Assembly (NCBI GenBank): GCA_900541835.1
Contig: UQLL01000001.1
Span: 62,001 to 126,000 of the forward strand
Source of the DNA: an uncultured Porphyromonadaceae bacterium
GTDB taxonomy: Bacteria; Bacteroidota; Bacteroidia; Bacteroidales; Muribaculaceae
Length of the DNA: 64,000 nt
Direction: 5' to 3'
Part shown: piece after piece, positions 56,796 to 64,000 of the stretch
How the letters are laid out: each line of letters begins with the position of its first letter
Position numbering within the stretch: position 1 is the stretch's first letter
Translations under genes and position numbers: made by a program
The notes under the pieces: generated by a model
The model's input: only the letters and a program-made list of their open reading frames with translations
Told to the model about the DNA's origin: nothing
The model's database searches: none

Positions 56796-59700
56796 ATGAG
56801 AAACCTCTACCGCGTATTCCGCAGCATTGTCATGACCGTGGTCTTCCTGGCCTTGGGCATCGTCCTTTTGCTGTACGTGGGCCTCTCGCTCCCCTGGGTG
56901 CAGGACAAGATCCGACAGCGGGCGGAGAAAGAACTCTCGGCCTTCCTGGGCAGCCGCGTGGAAATCGGCGAGGTGCAGATACTGCCCTTCAACCAGGCGG
57001 TTGTCAAGGACCTGACGGTCTACGACCATTCTGACCGAAAATGCCTGCAGGTCAGCCGTGTGGGAGCCGGAGCGGCGATGTGGCGACTACTCTGGCACGG
57101 CGAGCTGATATTCACCCACGCCGAGCTGGTGGGTATGAGGGCGACCGTCATCCAGGACCGCCAGCATGAGCCGCTGAACATACAGTTCATCATCGACGCG
57201 TTCAAACCTAAGAAGCCGGGCCAGCCCCCTGCCAAGTTCGATTTCTGCATCCGTCACGTGGTGATACGATCATCGGCTGCGACGTTCGACCGCCTCTGGG
57301 CGCCACGCGGCCCTACAGACCGCATGGACTTCAGCCACCTGTCATTCAGCGACTTGGCCGCCGACGTGGCGCTGCCGAGGATGAAGAACGACGATTTCAC
57401 CATAGACCTGCGGCGTCTGAAGGTGCGCGAGCAGAGCGGGCTGAACCTACAGAAGCTCCGTTGCCAACTGCATCTCACGCCGATGCTGATGGAGATGAGG
57501 GGCCTGGAGATAGAGCTGCCCCGCACCGTCATCCGTCCCAACGACATCTCCCTGGAGGCCGTGGGTGGCAAGTGGCGGTTCCTTCCGGCCCTGGAGCAGG
57601 GCCGGCACCGCCTGACGCTCGAGGCGGCGCGTGTCTGCCTCGCCGACGTCGCATCCCTGATGCCCGACATGGGCCGTTTCTCGGAAGTCTTCACCTTCGA
57701 CCTGGACGTGACCGGCAACCTCAGCGACGTGGAAATTTCCAGGCTGAGCATCAGCAATGACCCGCGCACCTTGATGCTCAGTCTGCGCGGCAGTCTCTAC
57801 AGTCTTCGCGACCTCGCACGATTCCACGCGGACGTTCCCTCGCTGAGTCTTGTCATCGACGGACCCGAGACGGCCCGGATAGTGGATATGCTGGCGCAGG
57901 CGCAACCCTCGTTGTCGAGTCTCCTGTCCCGGCTCGGCCATGTACGGCTGAACACCTCAGCAAAGATGTCTGTGTCGGAGCTTACGGTCGCCCTCAAGCT
58001 CGTGTCGGGCCTTGGCTCGATTGACGCCACAGGCTCATTATTATATAAGGACCGCCGCAACCTGTCGCTGAAAGCTGCTGCCAACACGGCGGACTTCAAC
58101 GTGGGCGCGCTGCTTGCCCGCACGGACGTGGGCAGCGTGGCGCTCGACGCCGACTGCGACCTGAGCATCGCCGACGGCTACGTGGGCGGAAGCCTCCGAG
58201 CCGATATCCCCTTTGCCGAATACCAGGGCAAGCGCTGGCAGAACATTGCCATCGACATCGTCCGCTCCCGCCAGGGCACACAGCTGGCACTGGATGTCGA
58301 TGACCCTGACGCCCAGCTCGACATCGAGGGCGTCGGAAGCCGCGGCGGCGGGGTAGGTTCGCTCTGTCTCACCGCCAACGTCGGACACATCAACCTCGGC
58401 GCCATACCGGTGCATACCCCGCTCGGAGCCTCGCAGCTAAAGGGCAGCGTGAACGTGGATGTGCACGGAGACAACGTCTGGAACCTCGATGGCGAAGCCA
58501 CCGTCGACGGCTTCATGCTATACATGCCTGGGAGCAAGCCATTCTCGCTCGATTACCTCCAGCTCCGAAGCGTCTGCGACGCCGCCGGCATACGCACCGT
58601 CTCCATCTCCTCCCCGTACGCCAACGGCGAGATGACGGGCCGCTTCTCTCTCGCCCACCTGCCTGTAGTGGTGCGCAACATCCTCGCCCCGGCCTTCCCC
58701 ACCTTCATCCAGTCGTCGCCCCAGCTGCCTCGCGGCGAATACGCCTCCCTCCGCCTCGACATCAGCCACGACCGAGAGCTCGACGAATACTTCCACCTCC
58801 CCGTCAAGCTCCTGGAGGACATCACCGTCACCGCCTCATACAACGAACTCATGGGCACCCTCCGGGCCGATATCGACGTCCCCTACCTCCTCCAGGGGCG
58901 AGACAAGCTCATCCGCGATACCCGGCTCACCCTCCGCGCAGACCGCGACTTCGACATCTACGCCGTCAACGCCACCACCACCATGCCCAGCAAGAGCAAC
59001 GAGGTGACGTTCAACCTTTCCCTCAACGCCCTGGCCGACAGCGCCACCACCGTACTCGGTTGGAAGGTGCACCGTCCCGGCAGCTTCGGCGGCGACATCC
59101 GCCTCGGCACCCTGCTTCGCCGCAACGCCTTCGACGGCTCATTCGAGGCCGACGCCTCCATTCTCCCCTCCACCTTCGACATCAACGACACCACCTGGCA
59201 CGTCGCCCCGGCCGCCATCACCTATGCCCGCAATCTGCTCGACATCCGAGGAGTACGCGTCAGCAGCGGCGAACAGTATGCCGCCATCGCCGGCCGCGCA
59301 TCCGTCTCCGCTGCCGACTCACTGTCCATCCACCTCAATGACATAGACCTCGACTATGTCTTCTCCACCCTCGGCATCAACTACGTCACCTTCGGCGGAC
59401 GCGCCACCGGATCCTTCACCGGCACGCAGCTCTTCTCCCGCACCCCCATTGCCTACACCGACTCCCTGTCCGTGCGAGGCCTCACATACAACGGCGGCCT
59501 GCTCGGCGACGCAATCATCCGCAGCCACTACGACGCCACCGCCTCAGAGGTCACCATCGACGCCCTTATCCGCGAGCAGGGCAGGCGCGTGGCCGAGGTC
59601 GACGGAGGCATCTGGGTCAGGCGCGACTCCCTCAGCTTCGGAATCGACGCCGACTCCGTCAACATACGCTTCATGCAGCCCTTCATGAGCGCCTTCTCCA

Positions 59701-61337
59701 ACTCCGTGGCCGGACGCGCCAGCGGCGACGCCCTTCTCTACGGCACCTTCAAGGACATCAACCTCAAAGGCAAGATCTTCGCCGACACCATCTCCCTCGG
59801 CCTGGAATTCACAAACACAGTCTATTCCGGCTCCGACACGGTCTACATCCATCCCGGCTACATCGAAATCCCATCCTTCCGCCTCTATGACAAGGAGGGA
59901 CACACCGCCCGCGTCACCGGCTGGGTACGCCACAACTACTTCCACGAGCCGAGCTTCCAGTTCAACATCACCGATGCCCGCTCGCTGCTCTGCTACGACA
60001 CCAACTCCGCCCTCAACCCTATCTGGTACGGGCGCGTCTACGGCAACGGCGGAGCCACCATAAAGGGGCGACCAGGCATGGTCAACATACTCGTGGACAT
60101 GTCCACCGCACCCCGATCCGTATTCACCTTCGTGCTCAGCGACACGCAGGAGGCCGGCGAATACAACTTCCTCACCTTCACCGATCGCCGCAAGGAGGCG
60201 GCCGAGGCCGAGCAGCCCGACACCATCCCAGCCATCCGCCGCAAGTACATGAAGCTCGCGCAGCAGAACGCCGACCGCCCCAGCGACTACGTCATGGACT
60301 TCCGCGCCTCCGTCACACCAGACGCAGAGATGGTCCTCGTCATGGACCCCGTGGCCGGCGACAAGATCCGCGCCTACGGCACCGGAAACCTACAGATGGG
60401 ATACACCTCCTTCGACGAGAAGCTGACCATGTACGGCCGCTACATCCTCGACCGCGGTTCATACAACTTCTCCCTACAGGACGTCATTCTGAAGACCTTC
60501 ACCATCCGCCCCGGCTCCTCGATCAGCTTCAACGGCGACCCCTACCACGCCCTGCTCAACATCGACGGCATCTACCGCGTCAACACCAACCTCACCGACC
60601 TCGACCCCTCCTTCGCCACCGACCGCGACCTCAACCGCACCAACGTCCCCGTCGAGGCCGTGCTCCGCGTGCAGGGCGACATGACACAGCCCGACATCAG
60701 CTTCGACATCGAGCTGCCGTCGGTCAACGAGGACGTGGAGCGCAAGGTCAAGTCCATCATCAGCACCGAGGACATGATGAGCCGACAGATCATCTACCTG
60801 CTGGCCCTCAACCGCTTCTACACCCCAGAATACATGGGAGGCAAGAGCGAGGGCAACGAGTTCGCCTCCATAGGCTTCTCCACACTCTCCAGCCACCTGA
60901 CGAACATCCTCGGCCAGCTCAGCCCCAACTGGAACTTCGCTCCCAACGTCCGCACCGACCAGGGCGATTTCTCCGACCTCGAAGTCGACCTTGCCCTATC
61001 TTCGCGCCTGTTCAACAACCGGCTGCTGCTCAACGGCAACCTCGGCTACCGCGACCGCACTACCTCCTCCACCACCTTCATCGGCGACTTCGACCTGGAG
61101 TACCTGCTCAACCGAACCGGCTCCCTGCGCCTCAAGGCGTACAACCACTTCAACGACCAGAACTACTATCTCAAGTCGGCACTCACCACCCAAGGTCTCG
61201 GCATAGTCTACAAGCACGACTTCAACCGCTGGTTCTCCTTCCTCCGCCGCCGGAGAAGAGAGGCGAGACCTGTGCGTCCGACTACTACCACCGCTCCCTC
61301 GGCCACACCGGCCGACACCATTCTCAAATTCAAATAA
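56796..61337 (+). CDS. tamB: TamB-like translocation and assembly module protein
   Basis: 1513 residues from ATG 56796, directly after the promoter; a TTG 12 bases earlier is inside the promoter. One N-terminal membrane anchor (IVMTVVFLALGIVLLLYVGLSL) is followed by an AsmA-like start (QDKIRQRAEKELSAFLGSRVEIGEV). Then come some 1200 residues of beta-taco repeats (beta strands rich in Asp-Ile, Leu) and a C-terminal DUF490/TamB domain (about 1180-1480: LTMYGRYILDRGSYNFSLQDV, SFNGDPYHALLNIDGIYRV, DISFDIELP). Such proteins bridge the periplasm and move lipids or help outer-membrane protein assembly. Bacteroidetes TamB ends in a basic, low-complexity tail, as here. Confidence 0.9.
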   Translation: MRNLYRVFRSIVMTVVFLALGIVLLLYVGLSLPWVQDKIRQRAEKELSAFLGSRVEIGEVQILPFNQAVVKDLTVYDHSDRKCLQVSRVGAGAAMWRLLWHGELIFTHAELVGMRATVIQDRQHEPLNIQFIIDAFKPKKPGQPPAKFDFCIRHVVIRSSAATFDRLWAPRGPTDRMDFSHLSFSDLAADVALPRMKNDDFTIDLRRLKVREQSGLNLQKLRCQLHLTPMLMEMRGLEIELPRTVIRPNDISLEAVGGKWRFLPALEQGRHRLTLEAARVCLADVASLMPDMGRFSEVFTFDLDVTGNLSDVEISRLSISNDPRTLMLSLRGSLYSLRDLARFHADVPSLSLVIDGPETARIVDMLAQAQPSLSSLLSRLGHVRLNTSAKMSVSELTVALKLVSGLGSIDATGSLLYKDRRNLSLKAAANTADFNVGALLARTDVGSVALDADCDLSIADGYVGGSLRADIPFAEYQGKRWQNIAIDIVRSRQGTQLALDVDDPDAQLDIEGVGSRGGGVGSLCLTANVGHINLGAIPVHTPLGASQLKGSVNVDVHGDNVWNLDGEATVDGFMLYMPGSKPFSLDYLQLRSVCDAAGIRTVSISSPYANGEMTGRFSLAHLPVVVRNILAPAFPTFIQSSPQLPRGEYASLRLDISHDRELDEYFHLPVKLLEDITVTASYNELMGTLRADIDVPYLLQGRDKLIRDTRLTLRADRDFDIYAVNATTTMPSKSNEVTFNLSLNALADSATTVLGWKVHRPGSFGGDIRLGTLLRRNAFDGSFEADASILPSTFDINDTTWHVAPAAITYARNLLDIRGVRVSSGEQYAAIAGRASVSAADSLSIHLNDIDLDYVFSTLGINYVTFGGRATGSFTGTQLFSRTPIAYTDSLSVRGLTYNGGLLGDAIIRSHYDATASEVTIDALIREQGRRVAEVDGGIWVRRDSLSFGIDADSVNIRFMQPFMSAFSNSVAGRASGDALLYGTFKDINLKGKIFADTISLGLEFTNTVYSGSDTVYIHPGYIEIPSFRLYDKEGHTARVTGWVRHNYFHEPSFQFNITDARSLLCYDTNSALNPIWYGRVYGNGGATIKGRPGMVNILVDMSTAPRSVFTFVLSDTQEAGEYNFLTFTDRRKEAAEAEQPDTIPAIRRKYMKLAQQNADRPSDYVMDFRASVTPDAEMVLVMDPVAGDKIRAYGTGNLQMGYTSFDEKLTMYGRYILDRGSYNFSLQDVILKTFTIRPGSSISFNGDPYHALLNIDGIYRVNTNLTDLDPSFATDRDLNRTNVPVEAVLRVQGDMTQPDISFDIELPSVNEDVERKVKSIISTEDMMSRQIIYLLALNRFYTPEYMGGKSEGNEFASIGFSTLSSHLTNILGQLSPNWNFAPNVRTDQGDFSDLEVDLALSSRLFNNRLLLNGNLGYRDRTTSSTTFIGDFDLEYLLNRTGSLRLKAYNHFNDQNYYLKSALTTQGLGIVYKHDFNRWFSFLRRRRREARPVRPTTTTAPSATPADTILKFK

Positions 61338-61355
61338 CCCACTACAGATAAAGCT

Positions 61356-62798
61356 ATGAAAAAGATTGCCCTGCTCACCCTGTGCTGCCTTTCGGCTCTC
61401 AGCCCTCAGCTCTCAGCTAAAGTCGACCGCACCCGCCACGACCCCAGGACTACCAACGAGGACGTCATCCTCCACGCCTGGTCCTGGAACCTCGACACCA
61501 TCGCCCGCAACATTCCCGCCATCGCCGACGCCGGCTTCACCATCGTCCAGACCTCCCCCGTACAGCCCCACTGCGACCCCACCGGGGTCAACCGCAAGCT
61601 CTTCGACCCCACCGGCAGGGAGGGCAACTGGTACTACTACTACCAGCCCACCGCATGGCGCGTCGGAAACGCTTCCATAGGCTCCCGCGCCGACATGCAG
61701 GCCCTGCTCGACTCGGCCAATAAATACGGTGTCAAAGTCATAGTCGACGTGCTGCCCAACCACACCGCCTTCGACGTCGACGCCGTGTTGCCCGAGTTCT
61801 ACAAGGCCGTGGGCGGACGCGACAAAATGTACCACTCCAGGGGCCTAACACCCATCACCGACTACAACGACCGCGACCAGTGCACCCTCCAGGGCACAGG
61901 CGGCCTCCCCGACGTCAACACCGAGAACCCCGACTTCCAGAAATATTACATGGAGTTCGTCAACGACCTGCTTCGCATGGGCGTGCGCGGCTTCCGCTAC
62001 GACACCGCCAAGCATATCGGCGTCCACTCCGACCCCGTCGACAAGGAGTCCGGCGTCAAGGTCAACGACTTCTGGGACGTGGCCACCGGCCGCAAGGCCG
62101 TCAAGGGCGTGCGTCTCGCCATGCCTTACGACTCACTGTTCGTCTACGGCGAGATCCTCCAGGACCGCAACGTGCCCGAGGCCGAGTATGCCGACTACAT
62201 GGGCATGACCGCCAGCGGCTACGGCCACAAGCTCCGCGAGGCCCTCGAGAGGCATTCCGCCAAGGACATAGACCTCGTGGAATGGGGGTCCGAGATGGCA
62301 CCCGAACACCTCGTCTCCTGGGTAGAGAGCCACGACACCTACTGCAACGCACACGAGAGCGCCAAGCTCAGCGACGACCAGATCCGCACCGCTTTCGTCT
62401 TCCTCACCGCTCGTCAGAACGCCATGCCACTCTTCTTCTCCCGTCCCGCCGGCTCCACTGCCGACAACGTATGGGGCAACAACGTCATGGGCGCTCGCGG
62501 CAACGACGCCTTCATGCACCCCGAAATCAAAGCCGCCAACGCCTTCCGCAAGCAGATGAAGGGCCAGCCCGAGGACCTGCGGGTCAGCGACAAGGGCGAC
62601 ATCCTCGTCGTAAACCGAGGCAAGAAGGGCGCTGCCATCGTCAACATCGGCCGCTTCTCCGACTACGTCGATGTACCCACCACCCTGCCCTCAGGCCGCT
62701 ACTACGACCAGGTGCACGGCCAGCTCTTCACCGTCAGCAATGGACGCCTGCGCGGCATCGCCGCCCCCAACCGCTCCTACCTCCTACTGTCCAAGTAA
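61356..62798 (+). CDS. Secreted alpha-amylase family GH13 enzyme
   Basis: 480 residues. A signal peptide (MKKIALLTLCCLSALSPQLSA) is partly coded by a GAGAGTTGA-type tract. The (beta/alpha)8 motifs are DVLPNH at 131-136, GFRYDTAKH (nucleophile Asp216), VYGEIL (acid/base Glu266) and ESHDTY (His326, Asp327). WYYYYQPTAWRVGNASIGSRADMQALLDSANKYGVKVIVD is the region-I neighbourhood. An open beta-sandwich C domain ends the protein. It hydrolyses alpha-glucans outside the cytoplasm. It starts 18 bases after tamB, so it may share that transcript, although no functional link is evident. Confidence 0.92.
   Translation: MKKIALLTLCCLSALSPQLSAKVDRTRHDPRTTNEDVILHAWSWNLDTIARNIPAIADAGFTIVQTSPVQPHCDPTGVNRKLFDPTGREGNWYYYYQPTAWRVGNASIGSRADMQALLDSANKYGVKVIVDVLPNHTAFDVDAVLPEFYKAVGGRDKMYHSRGLTPITDYNDRDQCTLQGTGGLPDVNTENPDFQKYYMEFVNDLLRMGVRGFRYDTAKHIGVHSDPVDKESGVKVNDFWDVATGRKAVKGVRLAMPYDSLFVYGEILQDRNVPEAEYADYMGMTASGYGHKLREALERHSAKDIDLVEWGSEMAPEHLVSWVESHDTYCNAHESAKLSDDQIRTAFVFLTARQNAMPLFFSRPAGSTADNVWGNNVMGARGNDAFMHPEIKAANAFRKQMKGQPEDLRVSDKGDILVVNRGKKGAAIVNIGRFSDYVDVPTTLPSGRYYDQVHGQLFTVSNGRLRGIAAPNRSYLLLSK
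61393..61418. repeat. GAGAGTTGA-type tract in a signal-peptide coding region
   Basis: On the minus strand AGCTGAGAGCTGAGGGCTGA; on the coding strand it reads SALSPQLSA, the signal-peptidase end of the amylase. Confidence 0.55.
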
Positions 62799-62849
62799 GC
62801 CACACGACGAAAAAAGAGGCTGTGGCACTTGTGAACTGAAAAACAATTG

Positions 62850-62890
62850 AGCAGGAGACAAACACCAATTACAGGTGTCCATCTCCTGCT
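62850..62890 (+). terminator. Terminator of the amylase gene
   Basis: AGCAGGAGA and TCTCCTGCT pair (9 bp), with an inner CACC/GGTG stem, followed by TTTC. Confidence 0.7.
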
Positions 62891-62974
62891 TTCATGATTC
62901 TCCTGCTCGATCGTGGCCTCAAAAATGTTTCACGGACAGGACTATTCCTTTTTAGTTTTTCCGGCGAAAATGAT

Positions 62975-62982
62975 TAACTTTG
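62975..62982 (+). promoter_or_regulatory. Promoter core and structured leader of the LysM gene
   Basis: TAACTTTG with an A/T-rich upstream region. The leader is unusually long (about 90 bases) and holds two small hairpins: GCCTT-AGG-AAGGC at 62993-63005, and AGCC/GGCT at about 63014-63027. AAAGG lies at 63064, before the start. Confidence 0.6.
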
Positions 62983-63077
62983 CGTCGTAATTGCCTTAGG
63001 AAGGCAGCCTTGGAGCCAAAAGTGGCTGTAATCGTGCAGTCATTGAGGCGTCATGGCGAACTTAAAGGTTTATGAAC

Positions 63078-64000
63078 ATGAAATATAGCGGCATAAAGTG
63101 GCTGTCGGCCATATTATTGCTTGCATTGTGTTGCGCCGACGTCGCTTCGGCGGCCACACCCGCGACCTCCACCGTGGAGCTCATGGGCGGCAAGTTCTCT
63201 GTCTACAAGGCGCCGAAGAAGGAGAGCCTGTATGCGATTTCGCGCCGCCTCGGCGTAGGCTACGACCTGCTGGCTCAGTGGAACCAGGGCATCCAGGGAG
63301 AGGTTCCCAAGGGATACCCGCTCTATCTACCCATATCCGAGGAGCCGGAGATGCCCGTATGCCTGCCCGAGCGGGTCATCACCTACCGGGTAAAGTACGG
63401 AGACACCCTCTACCGCATAGCACAGCGCCACAACACCACCGTGGCCGACATCATAGCCCAGAACCCGAAGCTGCGCTCGTCCGTCCTGACGGCCGACACG
63501 GACATTAAGGTGCCGGAGAATTCGGCCCAGAAGAGACTCGTACGGGTGACCGAGAGCCGCCAGGGCATCGTTGCTTTCCGCTATCGCGAAGTGCGGCGCG
63601 ACGAGTCCGCCGAGGGCATCGCCCGCTCGGCCGGCATCAGCGCCCAATTGCTGGCCCAGGCCAACCCGGGAGTGCAGGTCAAGCGTGGCGCCCGTATGGC
63701 CGTCCCGGTCGTGGGCGACGTGCATTACACCGTCTACCGCTCGGTCAAGGACACGCGCGAATCAACCGCACAGGGACAGCAGGCCATCTTCGACAGCATC
63801 GCCGCAGGACGCAAGGCCGACGTGCTCCGCGTGGCCGTGGTACTCTCCAGCCCCTCGTCGAACAAGGACATCGACTTCTCGCGCGGCTTCCTGACGGCCG
63901 TCAAGGAGTTCGGCCAAGTGCGCCGCCACACCGACATACGCTTCGTCAATGGCGCCTCCGAAGGCTCGGACGTCATCCTCGACCCGGCAGTTCGCTCGGC
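63078..64000 (+). CDS. LysM-domain secreted protein with a ligand-binding-like domain (3' part outside window)
   Basis: At least 307 residues; open to the window end. The start may be ATG 63078 or ATG 63072; AAAGG at 63064 fits 63078 best. A signal peptide (WLSAILLLALCCADVASAA) is followed by a degenerate first LysM (KKESLYAISRRLGVGYDLLAQWNQGI) and a clear second one (ITYRVKYGDTLYRIAQRHNTTVADIIAQNP). A third LysM-like part ends near residue 215. From about 250, VLRVAVVLSSPSSNKDIDFSRGFLTAVKEF resembles the start of a periplasmic binding-protein (LpoA/PBP1) fold. Probably a periplasmic peptidoglycan-binding sensor or synthase partner. Confidence 0.85.
   Translation, partial: MKYSGIKWLSAILLLALCCADVASAATPATSTVELMGGKFSVYKAPKKESLYAISRRLGVGYDLLAQWNQGIQGEVPKGYPLYLPISEEPEMPVCLPERVITYRVKYGDTLYRIAQRHNTTVADIIAQNPKLRSSVLTADTDIKVPENSAQKRLVRVTESRQGIVAFRYREVRRDESAEGIARSAGISAQLLAQANPGVQVKRGARMAVPVVGDVHYTVYRSVKDTRESTAQGQQAIFDSIAAGRKADVLRVAVVLSSPSSNKDIDFSRGFLTAVKEFGQVRRHTDIRFVNGASEGSDVILDPAVRS

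Overview
The window is a GC-rich (about 60 % by eye) stretch of ordinary chromosome from a member of Bacteroidales. The evidence is the repeated Bacteroidetes-type promoter core TAnnTTTG, the scarcity of Shine-Dalgarno sequences, a TonB-dependent receptor with a carboxypeptidase-like N-terminal domain, FadL, Spi/T9SS-tail and GLUG proteins, a PPi-type phosphofructokinase and a 626-residue PurF paralogue. A Muribaculaceae-like gut bacterium is my best guess; genus cannot be told. I saw no prophage, plasmid, CRISPR, tRNA or rRNA.

Layout. 1-6.9 kb: end of purL, a BamE-like lipoprotein, a MurB/metallo-beta-lactamase fusion, bcp, cstA and a secreted PD40-like protein. 7-13.7 kb: a large GLUG-repeat surface protein, then a DEAD-box helicase overlapping lepA. 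13.7-25 kb (minus strand): GT25 glycosyltransferase/tsaB; U32 protein/FAD protein; a PurF-like enzyme; and the dTDP-rhamnose operon rfbA, rfbC-rfbD fusion, rfbB, which runs by 4-base overlaps into a Yip1-like protein and smpB. 25-36 kb: GH53 galactanase, TPR protein, TonB-dependent receptor, FadL porin, PPi-phosphofructokinase, EamA transporter and YgjP-like peptidase. 35-42 kb (minus): a two-gene ABC exporter, a Spi-domain protein overlapping dnaG, an MFS transporter and superoxide dismutase. 43-49.8 kb: a WG-repeat lipoprotein and the divergent chaperone pair clpB/htpG. 49.8-56 kb (minus): a complete-looking thiamine operon thiD-thiS-thiE2-thiE-thiG-thiC-thiH behind a TPP riboswitch, but without thiF. 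56-64 kb: a small adenylation-domain-like protein, tamB, a GH13 amylase and the start of a LysM protein.

The most unusual structure is not a gene but a dense set of short dispersed repeats. (1) A 20-bp palindrome, GGACGCACCnnGGTGCGTCC, is followed by CTACA. At least 15 copies are present: some occur in pairs, two supply stop codons, and two lie in frame inside dnaG and the helicase gene, encoding the same peptide GTH(P/H)GAS. (2) A second hairpin family (six copies) has a GCATTT..CTnTGCAATTG arm. (3) GAGAGTTGA-type microsatellite tracts occur between genes and inside several coding sequences. (4) A roughly 130-bp MITE-like element with imperfect terminal inverted repeats is present twice and in one copy contains two copies of repeat 1. 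Several genes also start 4-10 bases after a TAnnTTTG box, which suggests leaderless mRNAs.
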